Part shown: positions 1-8,645 of the stretch, piece after piece
Position numbering within the stretch: position 1 is the first letter of the stretch
Layout: each line of letters opens with the position of its first letter
NCBI RefSeq assembly: GCF_002563775.1
Contig: NZ_PDJO01000001.1
Location: forward strand, 3,350,501-3,414,500
Length of the DNA: 64,000 bases
Direction of reading: 5' to 3'
Origin: Thioclava sp. ES.031
Lineage (GTDB): Bacteria > Pseudomonadota > Alphaproteobacteria > Rhodobacterales > Rhodobacteraceae
Program-made: the position numbers and the translations under genes
The notes under the pieces: model-generated
Told to the model about the DNA's origin: nothing
What the model saw: only the letters and a program-made list of their open reading frames with translations
The model's database searches: none

Positions 1-1218
1 GTAATCGGACTTGCCGACCCACTGGCCGTCCAGCCGCCCGGGCTTCTCAAAAAGCACGTTCACTTCGCGCCCGATCATGCTCTCCTGACAGGCCCGCTGT
101 TGCGAGGTCAGAAGCGCCTGAAGCTCTTGCAGCCGCGCATCGGCGACCTCTGCAGGCACCGCGCCTTTCGCGCCAGCCGCGGGCGTGCCCGGGCGCGGCG
201 AGTATTTGAACGAATAGGCCATGCCGTAATTGACCTCGCGGATTAGCGCCATCGTGTCCTCGAAATCCTGAACGGTCTCGCCGGGGAAGCCCACGATGAA
301 ATCGCCCGAGATCACGATGTCGGGGCGCGCGGCGCGAATGCGCTCGATCAGGCGGATATAGCTCTCCGCCGTATGCTTGCGGTTCATCGCCTTGAGGATC
401 TTGTCCGAGCCCGATTGCACCGGCAGATGCAGATAGGGCATCAGCTTCGGCTCGTCGCCATGGGCCGCGATCAGATCGTCTTCCATGTCGTTCGGGTGCG
501 AGGTGGTGTAGCGGATGCGCTCAAGCCCATCGATCTTGGCGAGCGACCGGGCCAGCCGCGCGAGCGACCAGTCACCCCCCTCACCTTCCCCGTGATAGGC
601 GTTGACGTTCTGACCCAGCAGCGTGATCTCGCGCACGCCTTTCTCGACCAGCGCCCGCGCCTCGCGCAGGATCTTGTCCGCCGGGCGCGAAACCTCGGCC
701 CCGCGCGTGTAAGGCACCACGCAGAAGGCGCAGAACTTGTCGCAGCCTTCCTGCACCGTCAGGAAGGCGGTCGGGCGCGCCTGCACGGGGCGTGCGGGCA
801 GATGGTCGAACTTGTCTTCCAGAGGAAACTCGGTCTCGACGGGGCGCGCGCCATTATCGGTCCGCGCGACCAGTTCGGGCAGCTTGTGATAGCTTTGCGA
901 GCCCACGACCAGATCCACCAGATCCGAGCGCCGCAGTATCTCGTCCCCCTCGGCCTGCGCGACACAGCCCGCGACACCGATTTTCAGATCGGGCTTGGCC
1001 TCCTTGAAAGGACGCAGACGGCCCAAATCGGAATAGACCTTCTCGGCCGCCTTCTCGCGGATATGGCAGGTGTTGAGCAGCACCATATCCGCCGCGCCCA
1101 CATCGTCGGTCAGCTCATAGCCCTTGGCGCCCATGGCCTCGGCCATGCGCTCACTGTCATAGACATTCATCTGACAGCCATAGGTTTTGATATGCAGCTT
1201 TTTCGGAGCGTCGCTCAT
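1..1218 (-). CDS. miaB: tRNA-2-methylthio-N6-dimethylallyladenosine synthase MiaB (3' end cut by window)
   Basis: Radical-SAM methylthiotransferase that adds a methylthio group to i6A37 of tRNAs reading UNN codons. The N-terminal MTTase domain carries the three cluster cysteines C15 (TYGCQMN), C51 (NTCHIRE) and C85 (AGCVAQ). The radical-SAM CxxxCxxC lies at C159/C163/C166 (GCDKFCAFC). The HIREKAA context and the absence of a RimO-type N-terminus favour MiaB. The frame starts at ATG 1218 and runs off the left edge, so the C-terminal TRAM region is largely missing. A second MTTase, rimO, lies near 46 kb. It is transcribed divergently from the gene at 1370, with about 150 bp between them. Confidence 0.95.
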   Translation of the reverse strand, partial: MSDAPKKLHIKTYGCQMNVYDSERMAEAMGAKGYELTDDVGAADMVLLNTCHIREKAAEKVYSDLGRLRPFKEAKPDLKIGVAGCVAQAEGDEILRRSDLVDLVVGSQSYHKLPELVARTDNGARPVETEFPLEDKFDHLPARPVQARPTAFLTVQEGCDKFCAFCVVPYTRGAEVSRPADKILREARALVEKGVREITLLGQNVNAYHGEGEGGDWSLARLARSLAKIDGLERIRYTTSHPNDMEDDLIAAHGDEPKLMPYLHLPVQSGSDKILKAMNRKHTAESYIRLIERIRAARPDIVISGDFIVGFPGETVQDFEDTMALIREVNYGMAYSFKYSPRPGTPAAGAKGAVPAEVADARLQELQALLTSQQRACQESMIGREVNVLFEKPGRLDGQWVGKSDY

Positions 1219-1369
1219 GCCAATCCTCGCGCGTCTTTCCAGCGGGCCTGATACAGCCAAATCACCCTTTCCCGCAAGGTCGCGCATGGCGCGGGCCGTA
1301 AAGGCTTGATTTCATGCGGGCCTTCCCCGATCCTGCGCCCGAAGACCCCGCGAAAGGGCCGCATCGGGC

Positions 1370-2254
1370 ATGAAATATTCCTCGCTGATCGATTTTCTCA
1401 CCCGCAAGAGCGCGGCGCTGTCCAAAGGCCCGGTCGGCGTGATCCTCGCGGAAGACGGGGTCGAGCTGGAGAGCACGATCCGCCACCATGTCGACCTCGG
1501 GTTTCCGGTGCTGCTGGTTCTGGGTCATGCCGCGATGGACCTGCCGGACGATCTGGCCGCCGACAGCCCGACGAAAATCTACCGCATCGATTTCGAGCTG
1601 AATCGCCGCGACGCCGCCCCCCTCGCGATCAACCCGATCATCGCGGCCGTGCCTGCGGGAACGTGGCTCTATTACTGCTTCAACGCCGAGTACCTGTTCT
1701 TCCCCTTCTGCGAGAGCCGCTCGATCGGCGAGGTTCTGAGCTTTCATACCGAAGAACGCCGCGCCTCGATGCTGAGCTATGTGATCGACCTCTATACCGG
1801 CGATCTGGAGGCGCATCCGAACGGCGTCGATACCGAGAACGCGATGTTCGACAAGGCAGGCTATTACGCGCTGGCCCGGCTCGATCCCGAGAACCACGAC
1901 CACCCGAAAGAGCGGCAGCTGGATTTCTTCGGCGGGCTGCGGTGGCGCTTCGAGGAGCATGTCCCCGCCCAGCGTCGCAAGATCGACCGGATCGCCCTGT
2001 TCCGCGCCAAGCCCGGCCTGAAGCTGCGCCCCGACCACACGTTCAACGACGAGGAATACAACACCTATTCCTGCCCGTGGCACCATAACCTGACCTGTGC
2101 CACCGCCTCGTTCCGGGTCGCGAAAGCGCTGAAGTTCAATCCCGGATCGACCTATGACGTGCACAGCTTCACCTGGGTCAATTCCGAACGCTTCAACTGG
2201 TCGAGCCAGCAGCTCATGGATCTGGGCCTCATCGAACCCGGCCAGTGGTTCTGA
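1370..2254 (+). CDS. Conserved hypothetical protein, possibly glycosyltransferase-2-like
   Basis: I do not recognise a named family with certainty. The 294-residue protein has no signal peptide or membrane segment. The N-terminus (GVILAEDGVELESTIRHH then GFPVLLVLGH) resembles the nucleotide-binding start of family 2/92-like glycosyltransferases. The middle is rich in aromatic residues and the C-terminus contains a cysteine pair region (YSCPWHHNLTC). It is followed, after 43 bp, by a perfect 10-bp inverted repeat. The only purine stretch upstream of ATG 1370 is an AAAGGG about 12 bases away, so the start is moderately certain. Confidence 0.6.
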   Translation: MKYSSLIDFLTRKSAALSKGPVGVILAEDGVELESTIRHHVDLGFPVLLVLGHAAMDLPDDLAADSPTKIYRIDFELNRRDAAPLAINPIIAAVPAGTWLYYCFNAEYLFFPFCESRSIGEVLSFHTEERRASMLSYVIDLYTGDLEAHPNGVDTENAMFDKAGYYALARLDPENHDHPKERQLDFFGGLRWRFEEHVPAQRRKIDRIALFRAKPGLKLRPDHTFNDEEYNTYSCPWHHNLTCATASFRVAKALKFNPGSTYDVHSFTWVNSERFNWSSQQLMDLGLIEPGQWF

Positions 2255-2297
2255 TCCACACCGCCAACTGATCCCCCTTCGGTTCCCGAACTATGTC

Positions 2298-2323
2298 TGC
2301 ACAGGTGCAGGGTCACCTGTGCA
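2298..2323. repeat. Perfect 10-bp inverted repeat upstream of the hemP pair
   Basis: TGCACAGGTG (2298-2307) and CACCTGTGCA (2314-2323) are perfect complements around a 6-base loop. No T-run follows, so it is a poor intrinsic terminator. It sits at the start of an AT-richer stretch (2324-2400) that is the only room for a hemP promoter. A second weaker palindrome (GTAAA..TTTAC, about 2332-2356) follows. An operator is as likely as an RNA hairpin ending the preceding gene. Confidence 0.5.
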
Positions 2324-2430
2324 ATTCCTTAGTAAAAGAATCGCCTTTACAATTCCGATCATTTCACTCAGGTTATTTTCATCAGCCAGTCGATCCCCGA
2401 CGAGCCGTTTTCGCGAGATGGAGACCGGAG

Positions 2431-2598
2431 ATGAAACGCCCCTCTTCCCCCGGCCCCCGATACCGGGCCGACACGCATGTTGATATCGATCCGCCGCTGA
2501 GCCTGCGCGACATCGTCGAGGCGCTGTGCAGCGGCTTCCCCCCGGGCCAGAGCGCGCTCGAAGCGACGCTCGACCGGATCGAGGGAGGCCGCAGATGA
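2431..2598 (+). CDS. Small hypothetical protein upstream of hemP
   Basis: A 55-residue reading frame starting at ATG 2431, with GGAGA 6-7 bases upstream. Its stop (TGA 2596-2598) overlaps the hemP start in an ATGA junction, so translational coupling is likely. The product is basic at both ends with a central stretch DPPLSLRDIVEALCSGFPP and no recognisable domain. The frame remains open upstream to 2293, but the earlier start would run through the likely promoter region. The coupling to hemP is the main reason to believe it is expressed. Confidence 0.5.
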   Translation: MKRPSSPGPRYRADTHVDIDPPLSLRDIVEALCSGFPPGQSALEATLDRIEGGRR

Positions 2599-2744
2599 GC
2601 ATCAATGAGAGCTTCGCCAACGCCCTGCCCGTCCATGACGCAGAGGTGCTGACCGGCAAGGGCAACCTCGCCCATATCGTGCTGGACGGTCAGGTCTATA
2701 CGCTGCGCATCACCAAGGCGGGCAAGCTGATCCTGACCAAATGA
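2595..2744 (+). CDS. hemP: Hemin uptake protein HemP
   Basis: A 49-residue protein with the full HemP signature: HDAEVLTGKGNL, then AHIVLDGQVYTLRIT and the terminal KAGKLILTK. Members of the family are small cytosolic proteins encoded with heme uptake genes; in rhizobia the homologue HmuP acts as a co-activator of heme-uptake transcription. Here no heme receptor or ABC transporter is adjacent, so the gene stands apart from its usual operon. It starts at ATG 2595 inside the stop of the preceding small frame and is followed 40 bp later by a clear intrinsic terminator. Confidence 0.93.
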   Translation: MSINESFANALPVHDAEVLTGKGNLAHIVLDGQVYTLRITKAGKLILTK

Positions 2745-2784
2745 GCGCAGTCCTGCGCCACCCACATATCCCGAACGTCTGAAG

Positions 2785-2813
2785 CCGCCCGATCGCCCCT
2801 CGGGCGGATTTTT
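2785..2813 (+). terminator. Intrinsic terminator after hemP
   Basis: CCGCCCGA (2785-2792) pairs with TCGGGCGG (2800-2807) around a 7-base loop and is followed by ATTTTT. The T-run is on the plus strand, so it ends the hemP transcript. Confidence 0.85.
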
Positions 2814-2850
2814 CGTCTCGAAGACGCGTATCGCTGTGATCTTGGGGGAA

Positions 2851-2924
2851 TGGAGCGGGTGATGGGAATCGAACCCACGTCTTCAGCTTGGAAGGCTGCG
2901 GCTCTACCATTGAGCTACACCCGC
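2851..2924 (-). tRNA. tRNA-Gly (anticodon TCC)
   Basis: On the minus strand the acceptor 5' arm GCGGGTG pairs with CACCCGC. The D-arm is GCTC..GAGC, the anticodon loop CTTCCAA gives anticodon TCC, and the T-arm is GTGGG TTCGATT CCCAT. The 3' CCA is encoded (2851-2853), after discriminator T. All stems fold except the outermost anticodon-stem pair. Confidence 0.96.
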
Positions 2925-2960
2925 GCTCTGGCCTCTCCTTAGCGGTCCACGCCGCACCAT

Positions 2961-3629
2961 TCAAGCGGGATCGGCAAGCGGTTCGCGCAAACCCGGCCCC
3001 GAGGCGCGGTTCGAATTGACCTCCTGCCCCACGCGCCACGCCTGCAATATGCCCTCGGGCCTCGGCTGCATCAGGGTCGCCGCGCCATGGCCTTCCTCGC
3101 CCAGCCATTTCGCCCAATCGGCTTGCTCGAGAACCAGCGGCTCGCGGTGATGAATCGGAGCGAGCGTTGGCCCCGCCGGCAAGGTCACGATGGCGCAGGT
3201 GGTCAGCAACTCGCCGCCCTTCTCCCAATCCTGCCAGAGCCCGCCAAACACCATCGGCGCGCCGTCCTTGCGTGAGACGTAGAAAGGTAGCTTCGCCTCC
3301 TCCTCGCGATGCCATTCATAAAACCCGTCCGCCGGGATCAGGCAGCGCCGCGACCGGATCGCCGCGCGGAATGCGGGTTTCTCCGCCACCGTCTCGGACC
3401 GCGCATTGATCAGCAAAGGCCCGTCCGTCGGCGTCTTGTACCAATGTGGGATGAAGCCCCAGCGCATCGCCCGCAACTGCCGCTGCCCCTCACCGGAGAC
3501 ACAGACCGGCAGGCTCTGGGTCGGGCAGATGTTGAACCGCTCGCCACCCGGCACGTCATTGCCCGGCACCGCCTTGAACAGACGCGCCATCGCATCGACG
3601 GGAAGAGTGTTGGCCATACGTCCGCACAT
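2961..3629 (-). CDS. yedK: SRAP-family abasic-site DNA-protein crosslinking protein (YedK/HMCES type)
   Basis: SRAP proteins trap abasic sites in single-stranded DNA by a thiazolidine bond to Cys2. The catalytic set is visible: MCGR at the N-terminus (C2), NARSE at 75-79, PADGFYEW with E105, and the IHHRE stretch with H160, where the family usually has IHDRMP. The length of 222 residues is normal. The initiator must be removed to expose Cys2, which fits ATG 3629 immediately before TGC. It stands alone between tRNA-Gly and the divergent DUF952 gene. Confidence 0.93.
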   Translation of the reverse strand: MCGRMANTLPVDAMARLFKAVPGNDVPGGERFNICPTQSLPVCVSGEGQRQLRAMRWGFIPHWYKTPTDGPLLINARSETVAEKPAFRAAIRSRRCLIPADGFYEWHREEEAKLPFYVSRKDGAPMVFGGLWQDWEKGGELLTTCAIVTLPAGPTLAPIHHREPLVLEQADWAKWLGEEGHGAATLMQPRPEGILQAWRVGQEVNSNRASGPGLREPLADPA

Positions 3630-3708
3630 GGCACAAAGCTATGCCGCCACGCGCGCAGCACAAGCCCCACGCTTGACCGGACGGCGCGTTTTCGGGCAAG
3701 GGAAAGCC

Positions 3709-4047
3709 ATGTTGATTTACAAAATCCTCCGCCGCCCCGAATGGGATGCATTTCGCGAAGCCGGGCACACGCTCGGCGCGCCGGTCGACCTCGCGGACGG
3801 CTATATCCATTTCTCCACCGCCGATCAGGTCGTCGAAACGGCTGCGAAACATTTCGCGGGCGAATCCGATCTGGTGCTGGTCGCCTTCGATTCCACCGCG
3901 ATGGGCGCAGATCTGAAATGGGAGCCCTCGCGCCGCGATCAGCTCTTCCCGCATCTCTACCGCCCGCTGCATCTCAGCGAAGTCGTCTGGGACCACGCCC
4001 TGCCCCTCGGCGCTGCGGGCCATATCTTCCCGAAGGAAATGTCGTGA
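3709..4047 (+). CDS. DUF952 family protein
   Basis: A 112-residue protein of the DUF952 family, recognised from the opening [15 protein letters not shown], the block [12 protein letters not shown], and the later [19 protein letters not shown]. The function is unknown; the fold resembles small ADP-ribosyltransferase-like domains in published families, but no catalytic claim can be made here. ATG 3709 was chosen because the family motif begins at it. Its stop overlaps the GTG start of pyrD in a GTGA junction, so the two genes are co-translated. Confidence 0.88.
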   Translation: MLIYKILRRPEWDAFREAGHTLGAPVDLADGYIHFSTADQVVETAAKHFAGESDLVLVAFDSTAMGADLKWEPSRRDQLFPHLYRPLHLSEVVWDHALPLGAAGHIFPKEMS

Positions 4048-5105
4048 CCACCCTGATCGAGCGCGCGGGCCTCGCGGTTTTTCACAAGATCGACCCGGAA
4101 AAGGCGCATGGGCTGTCGCTGCGCGCATTGCGGATGGGGCTCGCGCCGCTGCCCGGCCCGATCACTTCGCCGCGGCTGAAGACCGATCTGGCGGGGATGT
4201 CGCTTCTCAATCCGGTGGGTCTCGCCGCAGGTTTCGACAAGAACGCAGAGGCCGTGCCGCAGCTGATGCGCGCAGGCTTCGGCTTTCTCGAAGTGGGCGC
4301 CGCGACGCCCCGCGCACAGGAAGGCAACCTTCCGCCGCGCCTCTGGCGTCTGCCCGCCGACCGCGCCGCGATCAATCGCTTTGGTTTCAACAATCAGGGC
4401 ATGGGACCGATCACCGAGCGGCTGGCAAAGCGCCCGCAAGGCATTCCGGTGGGCCTCAATCTCGGGGCCAACAAGGATGCCGCCGACCGCGCGAAAGATT
4501 TCGCGACCGTGCTGGCCCATGCCGGTCCGCATCTGGATTTCGCGACGGTCAACGTCTCCTCGCCCAACACAGAGAAACTGCGCGACCTGCAGGGCAAAGC
4601 CGCGCTCTCGGCGCTGCTGGCAGGCGTGATCGAGACCCGCGACACCCTCGCACGGCGCATTCCGGTCTTCCTGAAAATCGCCCCCGATCTGAGCGCCGAG
4701 GAGCTGGCCGAGATCGCCGAAGTCGCGCTGGAAAGCGGGATCGACGGGATCATCGCGACCAATACGACGCTCTCGCGCGAGGGCCTGACCTCGCCCAACC
4801 CCTCCGATCAGGGCGGCCTCTCAGGCGCGCCTTTGTTCGAGAAATCGACCCGCGTTCTGGCGCAGCTGTCGCAGCATACCGCAGGTGCGCTGCCGCTGAT
4901 CGGCGTGGGCGGCGTGGGCTCTGCCGAGCAGGCCTACGAGAAAATCCGCGCAGGCGCCTCGGCGGTGCAGCTCTATACCGCAATGGTCTTCGCGGGCCTC
5001 TCGCTCGCGGCAGATATCGCGCGCGGCCTCGATCGGCTTCTGGAACGCGACGGCTTCGCCAGCGCTTCCGAGGCAATCGGCACCGGGAGGGACAAATGGC
5101 TGTAA
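4044..5105 (+). CDS. pyrD: Dihydroorotate dehydrogenase (quinone), class 2
   Basis: Oxidises dihydroorotate to orotate in pyrimidine synthesis and passes electrons to membrane quinone. The 353-residue protein has the class 2 amphipathic N-terminal extension. FMN and substrate motifs follow: [36 protein letters not shown] with the catalytic-base serine, and [16 protein letters not shown] for phosphate binding. The start is GTG 4044, overlapping the DUF952 stop; upstream codons in the same frame lack homology. Its last codons overlap the arsC-like gene by 10 bp, giving a three-gene operon. Confidence 0.96.
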   Translation: MTTLIERAGLAVFHKIDPEKAHGLSLRALRMGLAPLPGPITSPRLKTDLAGMSLLNPVGLAAGFDKNAEAVPQLMRAGFGFLEVGAATPRAQEGNLPPRLWRLPADRAAINRFGFNNQGMGPITERLAKRPQGIPVGLNLGANKDAADRAKDFATVLAHAGPHLDFATVNVSSPNTEKLRDLQGKAALSALLAGVIETRDTLARRIPVFLKIAPDLSAEELAEIAEVALESGIDGIIATNTTLSREGLTSPNPSDQGGLSGAPLFEKSTRVLAQLSQHTAGALPLIGVGGVGSAEQAYEKIRAGASAVQLYTAMVFAGLSLAADIARGLDRLLERDGFASASEAIGTGRDKWL

Positions 5106-5425
5106 CGATCTGGCACAATCCGCGCTGCTCGAAGTCGCGCGAGACGCTGAAGCTGCTCGAAGCGCGCGGGATCACGCCCGAAGTGCGCGACTACCAGAAA
5201 GCGCCGCCAACCATGGCCGAGCTGCAGGACGCGCTGATGAAACTCGGACAGCCCGCCGCCGCGATGATCCGCTGGAAGGATACGGATCTGCCGAAAGACG
5301 CCGATGAGAATGAAATCCTCGCGGCGCTGAGCGCCAATCCGAAACTGATCGAACGCCCGCTCGTGCTGACGGAGACGGCGGCCCGCATCGGTCGCCCGCC
5401 GGAGACGGTTCTCGAAATCCTTTAA
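5096..5425 (+). CDS. arsC: ArsC-family reductase (arsenate reductase, glutaredoxin type)
   Basis: A 109-residue ArsC/Spx-fold protein. The N-terminal [14 protein letters not shown] contains the catalytic cysteine C11, and LIERPLV supplies the conserved arginine region. ArsC enzymes reduce arsenate with glutathione and glutaredoxin, but many chromosomal members outside ars operons have unproven substrates. Nothing related to arsenic lies nearby: the gene overlaps pyrD and is followed by a long inverted repeat. The symbol reflects family, not a tested activity. Confidence 0.85.
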   Translation: MAVTIWHNPRCSKSRETLKLLEARGITPEVRDYQKAPPTMAELQDALMKLGQPAAAMIRWKDTDLPKDADENEILAALSANPKLIERPLVLTETAARIGRPPETVLEIL

Positions 5426-5428
5426 GGT

Positions 5429-5572
5429 TGAGGGGCGCTGCCCCTCTCCGGCTCCGCCGAGTTCACCCCGGGATATTTCAATCAAGGAGAAGCAAAACAG
5501 CTTCTTCGCCTTGGCCAAAATATCACGGGGGAATCTCCGGAGGAGATGGGGGCAGCGCCCCCTCTCCCTTAA
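5429..5572. repeat. Two head-to-head copies of an intergenic repeat module forming a long palindrome
   Basis: A module reading GAGGGGCGCTGCCCCTC, then a GC-rich spacer, then CCCCGGGATATTTC and CAAGGAGAAGC is followed by a second copy in inverted orientation. The inner arms are 5466-5493 and about 5500-5531, with a loop of about six bases. The outer arms carry the GGGCGCTGCCCC cores near 5432-5445 and 5548-5562. A further partial core occurs at 5594-5611. The module lies between convergent genes, so it can serve as a bidirectional terminator. A single related copy is at 39267-39310. Confidence 0.8.
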
Positions 5573-5609
5573 GTCTTGTCGCCCTACGGCGACGGGGAGG
5601 CAGCGCCCC

Positions 5610-7706
5610 CTACCCGTTCAGATCCTTGATCAGCCGCCCGTGTTTGCGCAGCTCGGCCACCAATTCGCCGAAGGTGCGCAAGCCCCGCGCCTGAAGCGCC
5701 GGGAGCATTTTCAGGAAGGCATCCGCCGTCGCGACCGTGTCTCCGATCGCGGTGTGGCGCGCTTCCTCGGGGATGGTGATACCGAGGCGATGGGTCAGCG
5801 CGTCGAGCGTGTGGCTCTCGGATTGCCCAAACACCACCGCCGACAGCAGCACCGTATCGAGGATCGGATGGTCGAAACGTTCGCCGATTGCCACCTCCTT
5901 GCGATGCAGGAATTCCATGTCGAAAGGCGCGTTATGCGCGATCAGCACCGCGCCCTCGGCGAAGCGGTGGAAATCGCGCCCCACCTGAGCAATGTCAGGC
6001 GCGCCTTCGACCATCGCGTTCGAGATGCCATGCACCTCGGTCGAGCCGGGCGGGATCGGGCGTTTGGGATCGACAAGCGTGTCGAAGACCTCGGTATCGA
6101 TCCGCCGACCGTTGACGATGCGCACGGCGGCGATCTGCACGATCTCGTCGCCCTCGGTGGGCAGCAGGCCCGTCGTCTCGGTATCGAAGACCACATAGGT
6201 CAGATCGGTCAGCGGCGTGTCGGCGATCTCGGCCACGCGCTCGCGCGAGAGCAGGTCGAAATCATAGACCACCGCGCGCGGCACCGGTTTCGGGCGCTTG
6301 GTGACATGGCGCGCCTCGCGCAGCGGGATGCAGAGCCGCGCCCGCGTGTCGCCCAGCTTCTCGGGCCAGATTTCGGCGGCATGGGTGGTCAGCACGCGAT
6401 GCCCGGTGACGTCCTCCAGCCCCACATCGAGCGGCTGCTCGAGCCAGCCCTCCAGCTCCGCGATAGGCACCGGCGCGCCTTCCCATTCCAGCGCGATCAG
6501 CGCGCCGGGGCCGTCCTCGGTGATCTCCAGCCGGAAGTCGCGGCGCCCCGTCAGCTTGCGCACCAGCCCCGCCAGCAGGGCCACCATCTCGAAGCCCTCG
6601 CAGCGCAGCATCAGCCCTGCGGTCACCGGCAGGATCGCCCCGCCCTCGGCGGCCACCCGCGCGGCCACCGCCTGCCCCAGATCGGAGGCGCGGATCATCG
6701 CGAGCGGCCACCAATCGGCGCGGTTGGCCTCGTGGCGCTCGAAGAATTCATGGATCGCGGCGGAGAGGTGATGCGCCTCGGAATTGGCGGCCTCGCGCAC
6801 CCGGTCCCGCTCGGGGCCCGGCGCGGGGCCGTCATCGGCGGTCAGCACCCCGATCAGCGATTGCAGGGCTGCGGCAGGGCGGCGGATGCGGTCGAACAGC
6901 TCGTCCATCAACTGTTCGCGCTGCGCATGAGAGGCCATGTCGCCCGAGACATCGCGCAGCGTCAGCACATAGCCCGGGCGCGCGCTCAGATGATGATCTT
7001 CGCCCTCCGACAGCAGACGCATCCGCGCGGCGAGCACCCGGCCCTCCGCCTTGGTCGAGCAGAGCAGGTCGGAGGCGGCGTCGGGATCTTCCGTCGCCAG
7101 AAGGCGATCATAGGCATGGGCGATGGGCGGCTGGTTGAGATAGTCGAAGACGCGCCGATCCAGCCCCGGCGCATGGGCCGAGCCCAAGAGCTCCACCGCC
7201 TGCCCGTTATAGAAAGCCAGCTGATGATCGGCGGTGCAGAGCAGCACGCCCACCGGCACATCCGACAAGAGCGCCTCGAGCCTTTCCTTCTCCTGCGCGA
7301 GCCGCGTCGTCTCGCGCTGCACGGCTTCGGTCAGGGCGTTGCGGGTCTCCGACAGGTGGCGCGTAACCGAGGCGGCGGCAGGCGCCAGATCGCCCAGATA
7401 GCGCGCGATATCGGCGTCCATATCGCCCTCGATCTCGGCCGTCGTGCGGGCGCGCAACATCCCCGAGAGCCGCTCGATCGGCTTGGCCACGTTCTCGTCG
7501 AAGAGAAACCAGATCCAGGCGATCAGCCCGAGGATCACGAAGCCCGCGACCGCGCCGCCGATCACCATAGCATTCAGAAGCTCAGGGTCGCCCAGACGGG
7601 AGAAGCCGAACCACAGCCCCGCCACCAGCGCCACCAGATTGCCGAGCGCCAAGGCGGCGAAGAACAGAAACACCCGGGTGCGCAGGGAAAGCCGGGTGAG
7701 ATCCAT
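5610..7706 (-). CDS. Membrane PAS/pseudo-histidine-kinase fused to a DEDDh 3'-5' exonuclease
   Basis: A 698-residue fusion. Two membrane helices (about 10-32 and 45-69) lead into a HAMP-like linker, a PAS-like domain (about 145-250), a histidine-kinase-like region (about 262-465) and a DnaQ/PolC-type exonuclease (about 500-690). The exonuclease is complete: D508-x-E510 (FDTETTG), D596 (HNAPFD), H651 and D656 (HTAIGD). The kinase half looks dead: where the H-box histidine should be, the sequence reads FDRIRRPAA, and I see no N-box asparagine or G-box aspartate. It is last in the acetate operon and overlaps the receiver gene in ATGA. The substrate of the exonuclease is unknown. Confidence 0.85.
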   Translation of the reverse strand: MDLTRLSLRTRVFLFFAALALGNLVALVAGLWFGFSRLGDPELLNAMVIGGAVAGFVILGLIAWIWFLFDENVAKPIERLSGMLRARTTAEIEGDMDADIARYLGDLAPAAASVTRHLSETRNALTEAVQRETTRLAQEKERLEALLSDVPVGVLLCTADHQLAFYNGQAVELLGSAHAPGLDRRVFDYLNQPPIAHAYDRLLATEDPDAASDLLCSTKAEGRVLAARMRLLSEGEDHHLSARPGYVLTLRDVSGDMASHAQREQLMDELFDRIRRPAAALQSLIGVLTADDGPAPGPERDRVREAANSEAHHLSAAIHEFFERHEANRADWWPLAMIRASDLGQAVAARVAAEGGAILPVTAGLMLRCEGFEMVALLAGLVRKLTGRRDFRLEITEDGPGALIALEWEGAPVPIAELEGWLEQPLDVGLEDVTGHRVLTTHAAEIWPEKLGDTRARLCIPLREARHVTKRPKPVPRAVVYDFDLLSRERVAEIADTPLTDLTYVVFDTETTGLLPTEGDEIVQIAAVRIVNGRRIDTEVFDTLVDPKRPIPPGSTEVHGISNAMVEGAPDIAQVGRDFHRFAEGAVLIAHNAPFDMEFLHRKEVAIGERFDHPILDTVLLSAVVFGQSESHTLDALTHRLGITIPEEARHTAIGDTVATADAFLKMLPALQARGLRTFGELVAELRKHGRLIKDLNG

Positions 7707-8095
7707 CAGGCCGTCTCCCCGTCGAGGATGCGGTGGACCTCCTCGCGCAATTCGCGCAGCTCGAAGGGTTTGGCGATGAAACCGTCGGCACCGAGCGCGA
7801 GGCCCTTGCGGCGCTCCATCGCGGAGCCGCGCGCGGTCATCATCAGGATCTTCACATCGCCAAGGCCCTTGTCGGCGCGCACGCCTTCGCAGATCTCGTA
7901 GCCCGAGACCTCGGGCAGCATCACGTCAAGGAGCACCAGATCGGGGCGGGTCTCGCGGATTTTCTCCAGCGCGCCGCGCCCGGTATCGATCCGGTCATGC
8001 TCGAACCCCTCGCGGCTCATCAGATAGTCGAGCGCGATGGCGATATTGTCCTCATCCTCCACGATCAGGACGCGATGTTTCCTCCCCCCCGGCAT
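7706..8095 (-). CDS. Single-domain response regulator (receiver only)
   Basis: A 129-residue CheY-like protein with no output domain. The acidic pocket is at VEDED, the phospho-acceptor aspartate is in LLDVMLP, the switch threonine region is MMTARG, and the conserved lysine is in IAKPF, so phosphorylation chemistry should be intact. The stop overlaps the start of the pseudo-kinase/exonuclease gene. That neighbour lacks a phospho-acceptor histidine, so the phosphate must come from another kinase or the receiver acts by binding. Confidence 0.9.
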   Translation of the reverse strand: MPGGRKHRVLIVEDEDNIAIALDYLMSREGFEHDRIDTGRGALEKIRETRPDLVLLDVMLPEVSGYEICEGVRADKGLGDVKILMMTARGSAMERRKGLALGADGFIAKPFELRELREEVHRILDGETA

Positions 8096-8099
8096 GGTC

Positions 8100-8636
8100 T
8101 CATCCTCCTGCGCATACCGCTTTCAGCCCCGGGTCGTCGGGCGTGAGTTTCAGCCAACCGCCGCCCGACAGCTCTCCGTCTTTCGTCAGCGTGGCCCCGT
8201 TCACCAGATCGGCGCGGCTGTCGGTCTTGCAGTCATAGACCGTCGGCACCGTCTGCAAATTCTGCCAGCGGCCGATCAGCAGCAGATCGGTCTCGGCCAG
8301 CTCCGGCTTGCCCGCCACCGGATGCTCCACTTTGCCCGCATCGACCGCCATGAAGCGGGTGACCATCGGCACAAGATAGGTCCAGGGCCGCCAGCCGACG
8401 CTTTCGTCGATCTTCTGCAAGACGACGACCGTGTCGGGCATGTCCGCGCGCATCTTGGGATACCACGAATACTCGCTCCAGACCGTGTAGCCGATAAGCG
8501 CCGCCCCGACCGCTGCGGGCATCACCCATTTCGGCAGCTTCTCGCCGCGGAACTTCTTGCTCAGATGAGAGAGCAGGAAGACCACGAGAGCGGCAAGCGC
8601 GCCGGCAGCAAGGGTCGAGATGTAATCGTTCGTCAT
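8100..8636 (-). CDS. Conserved hypothetical membrane-anchored protein in acetate operon
   Basis: A 178-residue protein with two hydrophobic segments near the N-terminus (about 7-24 and 36-54) and a soluble C-terminal half ending in a cysteine pair (VYDCKTD and KAVCAGG). I recognise no domain. It lies 9 bp downstream of the DUF294 nucleotidyltransferase gene and 4 bp upstream of the receiver gene, so it is almost certainly co-transcribed. By position it may anchor or tune the signalling set, but this is inference. Confidence 0.75.
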   Translation of the reverse strand: MTNDYISTLAAGALAALVVFLLSHLSKKFRGEKLPKWVMPAAVGAALIGYTVWSEYSWYPKMRADMPDTVVVLQKIDESVGWRPWTYLVPMVTRFMAVDAGKVEHPVAGKPELAETDLLLIGRWQNLQTVPTVYDCKTDSRADLVNGATLTKDGELSGGGWLKLTPDDPGLKAVCAGG

Positions 8637-8645
8637 AAGCTCTCC

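Noticed and set aside
5096..5425. An arsenic-resistance locus
   Set aside because: Only one ArsC-fold gene is present, coupled to pyrD, with no arsB, acr3 or arsR nearby.
7000..7706. Active histidine kinase partner for the receiver at 7706
   Set aside because: The H-box position lacks histidine and ATP-binding boxes are not visible, so I treat it as a pseudo-kinase.
5511..7901. Open frame of almost 800 codons on the plus strand opposite the exonuclease gene
   Set aside because: Composition is low-complexity His/Arg/Gln/Pro, as expected from the antisense of a GC-rich gene; the opposite strand encodes clear domains.
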